Shown: piece after piece, positions 55,730 through 64,000 of the stretch
How the letters are laid out: each line of letters opens with the position of its first letter
How positions within the stretch are numbered: position 1 is the stretch's first letter
Assembly: GCF_004403985.1 (NCBI RefSeq)
Contig: NZ_SOHL01000009.1
Location: forward strand, 34,580-98,579
Length of the DNA stretch: 64,000 nucleotides
Direction: 5' to 3'
Source of the DNA: Cryobacterium gelidum
GTDB taxonomy: Bacteria > Actinomycetota > Actinomycetes > Actinomycetales > Microbacteriaceae
The notes under the pieces: generated by a model
Told to the model about the DNA's origin: nothing
Seen by the model: the letters and a program-made list of their open reading frames with translations, nothing else
Database searches by the model: none
Program-made: the position numbers and the translations under genes

Positions 55730-56985
55730 GTCTCGCCGATATTCCCTCCGCACTGGACGCCCTGCGCCTCGGCCGACCGGTCATCGTCGCCGACGACGAG
55801 GGCCGCGAAAATGAGGGCGACGTCATCATCTCGGCTCAGCTCGCCACCCAGGAATGGATCGCCTGGACCGTGCGCTACTCGTCCGGGTTCATCTGCGCGC
55901 CGATGACCAACGAGATCGCCGACCAGCTCGACCTGCCGGTGATGGTCGTGAACAACGAAGACCCACTCGGCACCAATTACACGGTGAGCGTCGACGCCGC
56001 CGACCGCCTGTCGACCGGGATCAGCGCCGCCGACCGTGCCCACACCCTGCGGGTGCTCGCCGACCCGGCATCGGCTCCGGCGAGTCTGCACCGCCCCGGC
56101 CACATCCTGCCGCTGCGCGCCCGCGACGGTGGCGTGCGCGAGCGCAGTGGTCACACCGAAGCCGGCGTCGACCTGATGAAACTGGCCGGCCTGTTTCCGG
56201 TCGCCGCGATCGCTGAGATCGTCGCCGAAGACGGCGAGATGATGCGCCTCCCCGGCCTGCTCGAACTCGGCGAGCGCGAGGGCCTGCTCGTCATCACCAT
56301 CAAAGACCTGATCAGCTACCTCAACGAGTTTCATCCCGACGAGGTCCTTCAGACGCGTGCCCCGCTCATCGAGGCACCACGGGTCGACTTCGAGGTGGAG
56401 ACGACGGTACCCACGCGGCACGGTGCCTTTCGCGTGCGCGCCTACCGCGACCGCTCCACCGGCGCCGACCACGTTGCGATCGTGGCGGGAACCCCGGTGG
56501 ATGGCGCCATCGTGCGGGTGCACTCCGAGTGCCTCACCGGCGAAGCCTTCGGCTCGCTCAAGTGCGAGTGTGGACCGCAGCTCGATGCCTCGCTCGACAT
56601 CATCCAGGAGGAAGGCGGAGTGGTCGTCTACCTGCGCGGTCAGGAGGGGCGCGGCATCGGCCTCACCAACAAGCTGCGGGCCTATGCGCTTCAGGAAGAC
56701 GGCCTCGACACCCTGGACGCCAACTTGGCGCTGGGTCTTCCCGTTGACAGTCGCGATTACGGCGCGGCCACCAGCATCCTGCACGATCTGGGATTGACGT
56801 CGGTGCGACTGCTCACCAACAATCCCGAGAAGGTGCGTCAGCTCGAGCTGCACGGCGTCGCCGTGACCGAACGGGTGCCACTCGTCGTCGGTATCGGCGA
56901 ATTCAACGAGGAGTACCTCGCGACCAAGCGTGACCGGATGGGTCACCACATCACGAACACCGAAATCATGAATGGAATCGCCTAA
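55726..56985 (+). CDS. ribBA: Bifunctional 3,4-dihydroxy-2-butanone 4-phosphate synthase/GTP cyclohydrolase II
   Basis: A 419-residue fusion. Residues 1 to about 205 form the DHBP synthase ([19 protein letters not shown], then [24 protein letters not shown]). The rest is GTP cyclohydrolase II with zinc Cys residues in [22 protein letters not shown] and the [20 protein letters not shown] loop. It supplies both precursors of riboflavin. The ATG overlaps ribE (ATGA), and the last base of its TAA is the first of the ribH ATG. Confidence 0.97.
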   Translation: MSLADIPSALDALRLGRPVIVADDEGRENEGDVIISAQLATQEWIAWTVRYSSGFICAPMTNEIADQLDLPVMVVNNEDPLGTNYTVSVDAADRLSTGISAADRAHTLRVLADPASAPASLHRPGHILPLRARDGGVRERSGHTEAGVDLMKLAGLFPVAAIAEIVAEDGEMMRLPGLLELGEREGLLVITIKDLISYLNEFHPDEVLQTRAPLIEAPRVDFEVETTVPTRHGAFRVRAYRDRSTGADHVAIVAGTPVDGAIVRVHSECLTGEAFGSLKCECGPQLDASLDIIQEEGGVVVYLRGQEGRGIGLTNKLRAYALQEDGLDTLDANLALGLPVDSRDYGAATSILHDLGLTSVRLLTNNPEKVRQLELHGVAVTERVPLVVGIGEFNEEYLATKRDRMGHHITNTEIMNGIA

Positions 56986-57461
56986 TGGCCGGAACAGGAC
57001 CCACCATCACTGTTGACGGACGAGGCTTGCGAGTCGTGATCGTGGCCGGACAGTGGCACGACGTGATCACCGACGGTCTCATCGCCGGCGCCACCCGGGT
57101 ACTGCAGGCGAGCCACGCCGAATTCTCACTCGTGCGTGTTCCGGGCAGCTTCGAACTTCCCGTTGCCTGCAAGGTCGCGCTCGAGAACGGGGCCGACGCG
57201 GTCATCGCCCTGGGCGTGATCATTCGCGGCGGCACCCCCCACTTCGAGTTCGTCTCGAATGCGGCAACGGATGGCCTCACTCGCGTCGCCCTCGACACCG
57301 GCAAGCCCGTCGGCTTCGGCGTGCTGACCATCGACGACGAACAGCAGGGCCTCGACCGCGCCGGGCTTCCCGGTTCGAAAGAAGACAAGGGTGAGGAGGC
57401 GGCATCCGCTGCCCTGGCCACCGCCCTGGTGCTGCGGCAGTTGCGCGGACAGATCGGGTAA
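56985..57461 (+). CDS. ribH: 6,7-dimethyl-8-ribityllumazine synthase
   Basis: A 158-residue enzyme condensing the ribityl pyrimidine with dihydroxybutanone phosphate. Conserved features are [33 protein letters not shown] and [16 protein letters not shown], where the catalytic His region is expected, and the C-terminal [14 protein letters not shown]. It ends the riboswitch-controlled operon and likely forms an icosahedral or pentameric shell. Confidence 0.97.
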   Translation: MAGTGPTITVDGRGLRVVIVAGQWHDVITDGLIAGATRVLQASHAEFSLVRVPGSFELPVACKVALENGADAVIALGVIIRGGTPHFEFVSNAATDGLTRVALDTGKPVGFGVLTIDDEQQGLDRAGLPGSKEDKGEEAASAALATALVLRQLRGQIG

Positions 57462-57481
57462 TGTGCGGCGTGGATGGTCCC

Positions 57482-57487
57482 TAGGCT
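57482..57487 (+). promoter_or_regulatory. -10-like box of a leaderless promoter (small membrane protein)
   Basis: TAGGCT ends 6 nt before the ATG at 57494. Confidence 0.45.
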
Positions 57488-57493
57488 GAAGTA

Positions 57494-57847
57494 ATGGACC
57501 TTCTACGCAATATTCTGCTCATTCTGCACTTCGTCGGCCTCGCTTCGCTGCTCGGTGGCTTTCTCGTGCAGATCAAGCCGATCATTGCCGGCAAGGGCAC
57601 GATTGTCGCCGCAATGTTCCACGGTGCGCTGACCCAACTGGCCACCGGCCTGCTGCTCGTCGGCATCATCGAGATGGGCTCGCTCGGCCATATCGACAAC
57701 ATTAAAATCGGCCTCAAGCTGCTCCTACTCATCGTGATCACCGTGCTCGTGATCGTGAACCGCAAGAAGCCGACCGTGCCGTCGCTCGCGCTGTGGGCCA
57801 TCGGCGCCCTGACTTTCACCGACGTCGTGATCGCGGTGCTCTGGTGA
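57494..57847 (+). CDS. Small integral membrane protein of unknown function
   Basis: A 117-residue protein that is almost entirely hydrophobic, with about four predicted membrane segments: LLRNILLILHFVGLASLLGGFLV, MFHGALTQLATGLLLVGII, IGLKLLLLIVITVLVIVN and ALWAIGALTFTDVVIAVLW. Short basic loops (RKKP) lie between. I recognise no family-defining motif. The start is supported by TAGGCT 6 nt upstream. It lies just after the rib operon on the same strand but has its own promoter. About 220 bp follow with only a weak hairpin (57905-57934). Confidence 0.8.
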   Translation: MDLLRNILLILHFVGLASLLGGFLVQIKPIIAGKGTIVAAMFHGALTQLATGLLLVGIIEMGSLGHIDNIKIGLKLLLLIVITVLVIVNRKKPTVPSLALWAIGALTFTDVVIAVLW

Positions 57848-58065
57848 CAGCAGCAGTGTGCGGAAGCGGATAACGGGGTGCTCCGGTTCACTCCCGGCGA
57901 CCAGGAGCCCGCTTTCGCTCGTTGCTGCGGGCTTCGCGGTAAACTCCACCGTGCCCTCTAAACACGGCCACGCCCCAATTCGTGCGTCAGCGCTACCGCG
58001 GGAAGTCAGATCGACTTGCGGGTTACGTCGCCGCTCAGCCATCCCGACCGGAGCGTTCCACCCTC

Positions 58066-59418
58066 ATGTCTACAACCACAGCGTCAGTTTCGATGCCGAC
58101 CACGCCTTTGAATCCAAAGGGCCGCGTCATCATGGCGAGCCTCATCGGCACGACCATCGAGTTCTACGACTTCTACGTCTACGCCACGGCCGCCGTGCTG
58201 GTCTTTCCGCACCTGTTCTTTCCCACCGGAAACGAGACCACCGCTCTCCTCGCTTCCTTCGCCGTCTTCGGCGCCGCCATGGTCGCCCGCCCGATCGGCG
58301 CACTGTTCTTCGGCCACTTCGGTGACCGCAAGGGACGCAAGGCCACCCTGGTTGGCGCCTTGCTCACGATGGGCATCGCGACCTTCTTGATCGGCCTGCT
58401 GCCGACCTACGACATGATCGGCTGGTGGGCACCGTTCATGCTCGTCATCCTCCGCCTCGCCCAGGGCTTTGCCCTCGGCGGCGAGTGGAGTGGCGCGGCC
58501 CTCGTGGCGACCGAAAACGCACCCGTCGGCAAGCGCGCCTGGTACGGCACCTTCCCGCAGGTCGGCGCCCCGCTCGGCTTTATCATCGCCAACGGCCTGT
58601 TCCTCGGCCTGGCCCTGGCCCTGCCGTCAACCGACCCGACCCGTCCGTCCGAGGCGTTCCTCGAGTGGGCCTGGCGCATCCCGTTCCTGTTCTCGGCCGT
58701 GATGGTCATCGTCGGTCTCTGGGTGCGTCTGCGCCTGGTCGAAAGCGAGGTCTTCACCAAGGTCGTCAAGGCCGACCGGGTCGAGAAGCTGCCGCTCGCG
58801 GCGGTGTTCAAGTCCAACTGGCGTGAGCTCATCCTCGGTACGTTCATCATGCTCGCGACCTACGTGCTGTTCTACCTGATGACCACGTTCACGCTCGGCT
58901 ACGGCCGGGCCGCGACGGATGCCCCGGTTCCGGGACTCGGCTTCAGCTACAACAACTTCATCCTCATGATGATTCTCGGCGTCGTGTTCTTCGGGATCTT
59001 CACCCTCGCCTCTGGCCCCTGGGCTGACAAGCATGGCCGCCGCAAGACACTCATCATCGTGACCCTGGCCATCATCGTGTTCGGTTTGCTGTTCGTGCCG
59101 CTGCTCGGCGCCGGCTTCCCCGGCGTGATGCTGTTTCTCATCGTCGGCTTCTCGCTGATGGGGATGACCTTCGGCCCGATGGGCGCGCTCCTGCCCGAGC
59201 TGTTCCCGACGAGCGTGCGCTACACCGGCTCCGCGTTCGCCTACAACATGAGCTCGATTCTCGGCGCGGCCGTCGCCCCGTTCATCGCCATCTGGCTGTG
59301 GACGCTCGGCGAAGGCAGCCCGTTCTGGGTTGGCATCTACCTCTCGATCATGGCCGTGATCACCCTGATCGCGCTGGTCCTCAGCCGCGAGACGAAGGAC
59401 CTCGACCTGCACCGTTAG
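58066..59418 (+). CDS. MFS transporter, metabolite:H+ symporter (MHS) family
   Basis: A 450-residue, 12-helix transporter. SLIGTTIEFYDFYVYATAAVLVF with FGDRKGRKATL marks the MHS subgroup (KgtP, ProP, ShiA relatives), and RLAQGFALGGEWSGAALVATENAP is the conserved helix 4-5 segment. It probably imports an organic acid, osmolyte or aromatic acid with protons; substrate unresolved. I start it at ATG 58066 (MSTTTASVSM) because the 28-codon upstream extension lacks coding character. GGAG lies 12 nt upstream, further than ideal. Confidence 0.92.
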   Translation: MSTTTASVSMPTTPLNPKGRVIMASLIGTTIEFYDFYVYATAAVLVFPHLFFPTGNETTALLASFAVFGAAMVARPIGALFFGHFGDRKGRKATLVGALLTMGIATFLIGLLPTYDMIGWWAPFMLVILRLAQGFALGGEWSGAALVATENAPVGKRAWYGTFPQVGAPLGFIIANGLFLGLALALPSTDPTRPSEAFLEWAWRIPFLFSAVMVIVGLWVRLRLVESEVFTKVVKADRVEKLPLAAVFKSNWRELILGTFIMLATYVLFYLMTTFTLGYGRAATDAPVPGLGFSYNNFILMMILGVVFFGIFTLASGPWADKHGRRKTLIIVTLAIIVFGLLFVPLLGAGFPGVMLFLIVGFSLMGMTFGPMGALLPELFPTSVRYTGSAFAYNMSSILGAAVAPFIAIWLWTLGEGSPFWVGIYLSIMAVITLIALVLSRETKDLDLHR

Positions 59419-59437
59419 GCTGTCGCCGCACAGCATC

Positions 59438-59469
59438 CGCACCCCTCTCGCGATTGCGAGGGGGGTGCG
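59438..59469. terminator. Bidirectional terminator hairpin
   Basis: CGCACCCCTCTCGC (59438-59451) pairs with GCGAGGGGGGTGCG (59456-59469) through a 4-nt GATT loop with one wobble pair. It lies between the converging symporter and exporter genes and is followed by TTGCTT on the plus strand. Confidence 0.75.
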
Positions 59470-59474
59470 TTGCT

Positions 59475-60314
59475 TCAGTTCAAGAAGAGGGCCTTGAGGC
59501 GGCGAGTGGTGAAGATCAGGCCGATCATGATCATCACGGCGTAGTAGAGCACGTGCCAGAGCATTCCGGGGTCGATCTGCCCGGTGGTCAGGCCGCGTAC
59601 GAGCTCGACACCGTGCCAGAGCGGCAACGCCTGGATCACGTATTGGATGCCCTGCGGGTAGACGCTGAGCGGGTAGAACGTGGCCGAGAACAGAAACATC
59701 GGCAGCAGTACAAAGTTGATCCAGTCCATCTGCTGGAAGGTCTTCATGTAGCTCGTCACCGCCATCCCGATGCTCGCGAAGCCGAATGCGATGAGCACGA
59801 CCGCCGGCAGGGCCAGCAGCGCCCACCAGGACAGGTTGAGCCCGAGCGCCTGCATCACGAGCAGGAATCCGGTCGCGTAGAGCAGCCCGCGCACCAGGGC
59901 GAGCGAGATTTCGCCGAGCGCCACGTCGAGCGGGCCGAGTGAGGTCGACAGCATGCCCTCGTAGAGCTTGGCGAACTGCATCTTGAAGAACACGTTCCAG
60001 GTCGAGTCGTAGATCGCGCCGTTCATCGCGGCGACGGCGAGCAGGGCCGGGGCGATGAACGCCGCGTACGGCACGCTCGCCCCGTCAGCCGTATGCACCT
60101 GCCCGATCAGTGCCCCGAGGCCGAGGCCCATCGACAGCAGGTAAAAGATGGGTTCGACGAACCCGCTCAGAATGGCGAGCGAGTTGGAGCTGCGTGTCGC
60201 CCGCCAGCCGCGCGCCATCACGCTGCGCGCGTTGCCGGCATAGAGGCTACCGAACGTGCGCGGTGCGCGAGCGCCGGCTGTGAGCGTCGAGGGAGACAGG
60301 TGTGGTCCGGTCAC
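59475..60314 (-). CDS. ABC-2 type transporter permease (NodJ/DrrB-like, second)
   Basis: A 279-residue export permease with six hydrophobic segments. FVEPIFYLLSMGLGLGALIG, YDSTWNVFFKMQFAKLYEGML and MFLFSATFYPLSVYPQGIQYVIQALPLWHGVELVRG are typical of the NodJ/DrrB group. GTG start; it lies 13 nt after the first permease gene. The two permeases are paralogous and probably form a heterodimer with the ATPase encoded at 61238. The exported compound (drug, lipid or oligosaccharide) is unknown. Confidence 0.92.
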   Translation of the reverse strand: MTGPHLSPSTLTAGARAPRTFGSLYAGNARSVMARGWRATRSSNSLAILSGFVEPIFYLLSMGLGLGALIGQVHTADGASVPYAAFIAPALLAVAAMNGAIYDSTWNVFFKMQFAKLYEGMLSTSLGPLDVALGEISLALVRGLLYATGFLLVMQALGLNLSWWALLALPAVVLIAFGFASIGMAVTSYMKTFQQMDWINFVLLPMFLFSATFYPLSVYPQGIQYVIQALPLWHGVELVRGLTTGQIDPGMLWHVLYYAVMIMIGLIFTTRRLKALFLN

Positions 60315-60327
60315 TCGTTCACCCTTC

Positions 60328-61212
60328 TCATTTGTTCAGGCGCCGCAGGGTGAGACGGCGGGCCCAGAACCAGCCGATAGCCAACAACGCCGTCAGGTAG
60401 AGCACGTGCACGACGCTCAGCCAGATCGGCTCCGGCCTGCCGTAGGCGAAGACACGGGATAGCTCGGTGCCGTGCCAGAGCGGCGAGATCCAGCCGATCC
60501 ACTGCAGGTAGGGCGGCAGCAGATCGAGCGGAAAGAACGTGCCAGAGAACAGGGTCATCGGCAGGACCACGAAGCGCTGCAGCATGGCGAGCTGACCGGT
60601 GTCGTCTTTGAGGGTGGCCGTGTAGGCCATCACGAGCGCGCCGAAGGCGAGGCCGGTGAGCAGCGCCACCGGCACGGCGATGAACCCGAGCGCCCCGGGC
60701 ACCGCCCCGAAGACCAGCATGAAGACATAGAAGATGGCGCAGGTGAGCAGCATGCGCGCCGCGACCGAGATGAGGATGCCGTTGACGATCTGGCCGGGTT
60801 GAATCGAACTCGCGTTCATGCCGAAGAAGGTGGGGTTCCATTTGAAGCCGAGCATGATCGGGTACGTGAACTCCTCGGACGCCACCGCGATCGCGCTGCT
60901 CGAAAGCAGCGCCGGGGCCAAAAACACCAGGTAGCTGACCCCATTGACGGCGTTGCCGCCAAGATTACCGTCGACGAGGCTGGCGAGGCCCACCCCCATC
61001 GCGTACAGGTAGATGAGGGGGCTGCCGACCGCGGTGAACAGCACGGTCTGGGCGTACGACCGCATGACCCGAAACCGGTGTTCGGCCACGTACCAGGAGC
61101 CGTAGCGCCGGGTGCGTGCCGCCGCCGCGACGGCCGCGGCCAGGGTCTGTGAACGGATGCCATCGCCCGCGCCATCCGCGTCCCGAACGCTACCCGCATC
61201 GCCCGCGCTCAC
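60328..61212 (-). CDS. ABC-2 type transporter permease (NodJ/DrrB-like, first)
   Basis: A 294-residue export permease with GSPLIYLYAMGVGLASLVDGNLGG, EFTYPIMLGFKWNPTFFGMNASSI and MTLFSGTFFPLDLLPPYLQWIGWISPLWHGTELSRV, parallel to the following permease. The N-terminus (MSAGDAGSVRDADGAGDG) is an unstructured, Asp/Gly-rich extension of about 40 residues. The GTG at 61212 lies 25 nt after the ATPase stop codon. Both permeases share the same fold but differ clearly, so this is an old duplication. Confidence 0.92.
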   Translation of the reverse strand: MSAGDAGSVRDADGAGDGIRSQTLAAAVAAAARTRRYGSWYVAEHRFRVMRSYAQTVLFTAVGSPLIYLYAMGVGLASLVDGNLGGNAVNGVSYLVFLAPALLSSSAIAVASEEFTYPIMLGFKWNPTFFGMNASSIQPGQIVNGILISVAARMLLTCAIFYVFMLVFGAVPGALGFIAVPVALLTGLAFGALVMAYTATLKDDTGQLAMLQRFVVLPMTLFSGTFFPLDLLPPYLQWIGWISPLWHGTELSRVFAYGRPEPIWLSVVHVLYLTALLAIGWFWARRLTLRRLNK

Positions 61213-61237
61213 GGGCGCAAGCTCTCAGACAGGCCAC

Positions 61238-62164
61238 TCATTCGATCAGATTCCTGCCGGTGAGACGCAGGAACACGTCTTCGAGGCTGGAGCGGCGTAC
61301 CAGGCTGGTGATCGGGCGGAGTCCCGCCGCGGTCATCTGCTCTAATTCATTCTCGCCGCTGTCGCTGTAGACCAGAATGCGGTCGGGCAGCACATCGACC
61401 CGTTCGCCGAAGCCTTGGATGCGGTCGGCGACGGCGGCGTTCTGGGTGGAGCCGAAGCGCACCTCGAGCACTTCGCGCGAGGAATACCGGCGAATGAGGT
61501 CGGCCGGGGAACCCTCGGCCATGATGCGGCCCTTGTCGACGACGACCAGGCGGTCGCAGAGCTGTTCGGCTTCATCCATGTAGTGCGTGGTCAAAAGCAG
61601 GGTCGTGCCCTGCTCCTTGAGGCGAAACAGCCGGTCCCAGAGGATGTGTCGTGCCTGCGGGTCGAGGCCAGTCGTCGGCTCGTCGAGCAGCAGCAGGCGC
61701 GGGTCGTTGATGAGCGCCCTGGCGATGGTGAGGCGACGTTTCATTCCGCCGGAGAGGTCATCGACCTTGGCGCTCGCCTTGTCCGCGAGCTGCGCGAACT
61801 CCAGCAGTTCGTCGGCGCGGCGAGCCACCCGGGCGCGCGGGAGCCCGAAGTAGCGGCCGTAGACCAGCAGGTTCTCTCGCACCTTGAGTTCCATGTCGAG
61901 GTTGTTCTCTTGCGGCACCACGCCGAGCTGCGAGCGAATCTCCGGACCGTACCGATTGGGGTCGAGCCCGAGTACGTTGAGGTCGCCGCTCGTGCGGGTG
62001 GAGACCGCGCCGATCATGCGCATCGTCGTGGATTTTCCCGCGCCGTTGGGGCCCAGCAACCCGAAGGATTCCCCCGGCGCCACCTCGAAACTGATGCCGT
62101 CGACGGCGACGAAATCCTGGTATCTCTTGATGAGATTCTGGGTGGCGATGACAGGCTCTGGCAC
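61238..62164 (-). CDS. ABC exporter ATP-binding protein (NodI/DrrA-like)
   Basis: A 308-residue ATPase with Walker A GPNGAGKST, signature LSGGMKRRLTIARAL, Walker B LLLLDEPTTGLDPQARH and H-loop LLTTHYMDEAEQL. NLDMELKVRENLLVYGRYFGL and the C-terminal SLEDVFLRLTGRNL are typical of NodI/DrrA ATPases. The GTG start at 62164 has TACAGT 8 nt upstream and no Shine-Dalgarno, so a leaderless start is possible. It is the first gene of the ATPase-permease-permease exporter operon. Confidence 0.94.
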   Translation of the reverse strand: MPEPVIATQNLIKRYQDFVAVDGISFEVAPGESFGLLGPNGAGKSTTMRMIGAVSTRTSGDLNVLGLDPNRYGPEIRSQLGVVPQENNLDMELKVRENLLVYGRYFGLPRARVARRADELLEFAQLADKASAKVDDLSGGMKRRLTIARALINDPRLLLLDEPTTGLDPQARHILWDRLFRLKEQGTTLLLTTHYMDEAEQLCDRLVVVDKGRIMAEGSPADLIRRYSSREVLEVRFGSTQNAAVADRIQGFGERVDVLPDRILVYSDSGENELEQMTAAGLRPITSLVRRSSLEDVFLRLTGRNLIE

Positions 62165-62221
62165 AGTTCCCCACTGTAGACCGCACGGGTGACATTGGGG
62201 ATTGTTCGCATCTTTGACGGT

Positions 62222-62227
62222 TAAGAT
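62222..62227 (+). promoter_or_regulatory. -10-like box of a leaderless promoter (ABC exporter)
   Basis: TAAGAT ends 6 nt before the GTG at 62234, which supports that start over the nearby ATG at 62230 in another frame. Confidence 0.45.
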
Positions 62228-62233
62228 TCATGA

Positions 62234-64000
62234 GTGACTACCGCTACCCGTGCGCCCGAAACCACCCCTGCATCCGCTTTCCCGGCCGCTGTGAAGTCGT
62301 CGCGCGGCCGACGCGGCCGTCCGGCCCCCACCGGGCCACGCGCGAAGTTCAGCCAGCTGCTGCCCTACCTGGGCGAGCACAAAAAGGTGCTCGCCGTCGT
62401 CATCGTGCTGAGCGTGCTCGGCGCCGCTGCAAGCCTGGCCCAGCCGCTGCTGGTGAGCCAGGTCATCACGATCGTGCAGGCTGGGGACCCGCTGGGGTCG
62501 CTCGTTGGTCTGCTCATTGCCCTCGTGGTTATTTCGGGGCTGATCAGCGGCTACCAGCACTACCTACTGCAACGCACCGGCGAGGGTGTCGTGCTCTCGA
62601 GTCGCCGCAAACTGGTGGGGCGCCTGCTGCGCCTGCCGATCAGCGAGTTCGACGCCCGTCGCACCGGAGACCTCGTCTCCCGCGTCGGCAGCGACACCAC
62701 CCTGCTGCGCGCGGTACTCACCCAGGGGCTGGTCGAAGCGATCGGCGGATCGCTCACATTCATCGGCGCCCTTGTGGCGATGCTCATCATCGACCCGGTG
62801 CTGCTCGGGCTGACCGTGCTCGTCATCGCGGTGTCGGTGATCACCGTCATCCTGTTGTCACGACGGATCCGCACGGCGAGCCAAGCGGCCCAGGCGAAGG
62901 TCGGTGACCTCGCCGCGAGCGTTGAGCGTGCCATCAGCGCCATTCGCACCGTGCGTGCTTCCAATGCGACCGAGCGCGAAGTCGCCGTGATCGAAGGAGA
63001 CGCCCGCGGCGCCTGGCGCATGGGGATCAAGGTCGCCAAGATCAGCGCCCTCGTCGTGCCGATCGCCGGTATCGCCATGCAGGTGTCGTTTCTCGTGGTG
63101 CTCGGCGTCGGCGGCTTTCGGGTCGCCAGCAACGCCATCACGATCGCCGATCTGGTCGCGTTCATTCTGTTCCTGTTCCTGATGATCATGCCGCTCGGCC
63201 AGTTTTTCGGCGCCATCACCTCGGTCAACGCGGCGCTCGGCGCGCTCGGCCGGATTCAGGAGATCATCGACCTGCCCGCCGAAGACCAGTTCGACCGCGA
63301 TATCGCCCCGCTGGCCATGACGGTCGGCGCCGCCAACGAGAAGGTCAACCCCGAGGCCGCCGCAATCAGCTTCGAGAACGTGCACTTCGGCTACGCGGTG
63401 ACGCCGGTGGCGGTTGATGCTGAGGCAGAAGCTGAGGGTACCGCGGTAACGGATGCTGCCGGCCCAGCGGGCTCCGCCGCTGCTACCCCCGCCCCATCCA
63501 CCGCCGCCACCACCGCCGGTGCCGACTCGGCCGACTCCCCCGGTACCGCCACCGCCACCTCCACCGCCGGTGCCGACTCCCCCGGTACCGCCGGTGCCGA
63601 CTCGGCCGTCTCCCCCGCGTCCACAGAGCCCCGTCCGGTGCTCACCGGCGTCTCGTTCAGCGCTCCGCGCGGGCTGCGCACGGCGCTCGTCGGGCCCAGC
63701 GGCGCCGGAAAGAGCACGATCCTGGCCCTGATCGAACGGTTTTACGATGTCTCGGCGGGCACCGTGCGGCTCGGCGGGCTGGACATCCGCTCGCTGGATC
63801 GCACCGCGCTGCGCGCCCAGATCGGCTATGTCGAGCAGGACGCCCCGGTGCTCGCCGGGTCGCTGCGCGACAACCTCACCCTCGCGACTCCCGACGCCAC
63901 CGACGACGAGTGCATCGCCGTGCTGCACGCGGTCAATCTCGGCGAGGTGCTTGACCGCGACCCGGCCGGGCTCGATGCCGCGGTCGGCGAGTCGGGCGTG
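62234..64000 (+). CDS. ABC transporter, fused membrane and ATPase half-transporter (3' end cut by window edge)
   Basis: From GTG 62234 the frame is open to the window edge (589 codons). Residues of about 30-330 form a six-helix exporter membrane domain (SRRKLVGRLLRLPISEFDARRTGDLVSRV is the conserved loop). The ATPase domain starts with ISFENVHFGYA near residue 380. Walker A GPSGAGKST appears only after an extra 75-residue Ala/Thr/Ser/Asp/Pro-rich segment placed between the first strand and the second (VLTGVSFSAPRG). The Q-loop YVEQDAPVLAGSLRDNL follows; the signature and Walker B lie outside the window. It may be a multidrug or lipid exporter; function is not assigned. Confidence 0.9.
   Translation, partial: MTTATRAPETTPASAFPAAVKSSRGRRGRPAPTGPRAKFSQLLPYLGEHKKVLAVVIVLSVLGAAASLAQPLLVSQVITIVQAGDPLGSLVGLLIALVVISGLISGYQHYLLQRTGEGVVLSSRRKLVGRLLRLPISEFDARRTGDLVSRVGSDTTLLRAVLTQGLVEAIGGSLTFIGALVAMLIIDPVLLGLTVLVIAVSVITVILLSRRIRTASQAAQAKVGDLAASVERAISAIRTVRASNATEREVAVIEGDARGAWRMGIKVAKISALVVPIAGIAMQVSFLVVLGVGGFRVASNAITIADLVAFILFLFLMIMPLGQFFGAITSVNAALGALGRIQEIIDLPAEDQFDRDIAPLAMTVGAANEKVNPEAAAISFENVHFGYAVTPVAVDAEAEAEGTAVTDAAGPAGSAAATPAPSTAATTAGADSADSPGTATATSTAGADSPGTAGADSAVSPASTEPRPVLTGVSFSAPRGLRTALVGPSGAGKSTILALIERFYDVSAGTVRLGGLDIRSLDRTALRAQIGYVEQDAPVLAGSLRDNLTLATPDATDDECIAVLHAVNLGEVLDRDPAGLDAAVGESGV

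Noticed and set aside
55339-56949. 536-codon minus-strand open frame over ribE and ribBA
   Set aside because: Antisense to two enzymes with intact motifs; shadow frame.

Overview
This 64 kb window is chromosomal DNA from a high-GC Gram-positive actinobacterium, most likely Microbacteriaceae. The basis is gene content and style: roughly two-thirds GC, many GTG starts, leaderless-type promoters, DtxR/IdeR-type iron boxes, an actinobacterial HrpA with a long C-terminal domain, and the frequent word CGGATGCC/GGCATCCG, which I associate with that family. The genus cannot be fixed from sequence reading alone. I saw no rRNA, tRNA, CRISPR array, phage module or transposase gene.

Layout. 1-7.1 kb: a thioredoxin-domain (DUF255) protein cut by the left edge, an aldo/keto reductase, and the RNA helicase HrpA. 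7.2-10.6 kb: a polar amino-acid-type ABC importer and a GNAT acetyltransferase preceded by three 16-bp tandem repeats. 10.8-17.2 kb: a siderophore-iron uptake locus (siderophore-interacting protein, two permeases, ATPase, binding lipoprotein) with two DtxR/IdeR boxes, and a divergent MFS transporter. 17.35-26.7 kb: a carbohydrate-utilisation cluster transcribed leftward (LacI regulator with paired operators, sugar ABC importer, GH130 enzyme, large secreted protein with a carbohydrate-binding-like domain, GH13 alpha-glucosidase broken by one in-frame stop codon). 27.1-36.4 kb: an aldo/keto reductase, then a nucleoside salvage operon (two BMP-family lipoproteins, ATPase, two permeases, cytidine deaminase, thymidine phosphorylase). 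36.4-42.4 kb: manC and a divergent glycosyltransferase, then sdhCDAB. 42.5-46.8 kb: YihY-type membrane protein, exonuclease III, trpS, GNAT and HAD genes. 46.8-48.25 kb: a DUF559/Vsr-like nuclease-fold gene associated with three 85-86 bp elements that have conserved inverted termini. 48.3-53.7 kb: glpK, glpF, glpD and a divergent SorC-type regulator. 53.7-57.5 kb: an FMN riboswitch and ribD-ribE-ribBA-ribH. 57.5-64 kb: a small membrane protein, an MHS-type MFS symporter, a NodI/NodJ-like exporter with two permeases, and an ABC exporter half-transporter cut by the right edge.

Most of the window is core metabolism in conserved operons. The accessory-looking parts are the sugar cluster at 17.35-26.7 kb and the DUF559 gene with its repeat elements at 46.84-48.25 kb. 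The latter is my best candidate for an undescribed system: three elements of nearly constant length share only their termini, two of them are offset by exactly 172 bp, and one sits exactly between two convergent genes and supplies both stop codons. Also notable are nine genes whose start codon lies exactly 6 nt after a -10-like hexamer, a siderophore gene whose start codon lies inside its own iron box, and two interlocked perfect 11-bp inverted repeats after the first aldo/keto reductase gene.
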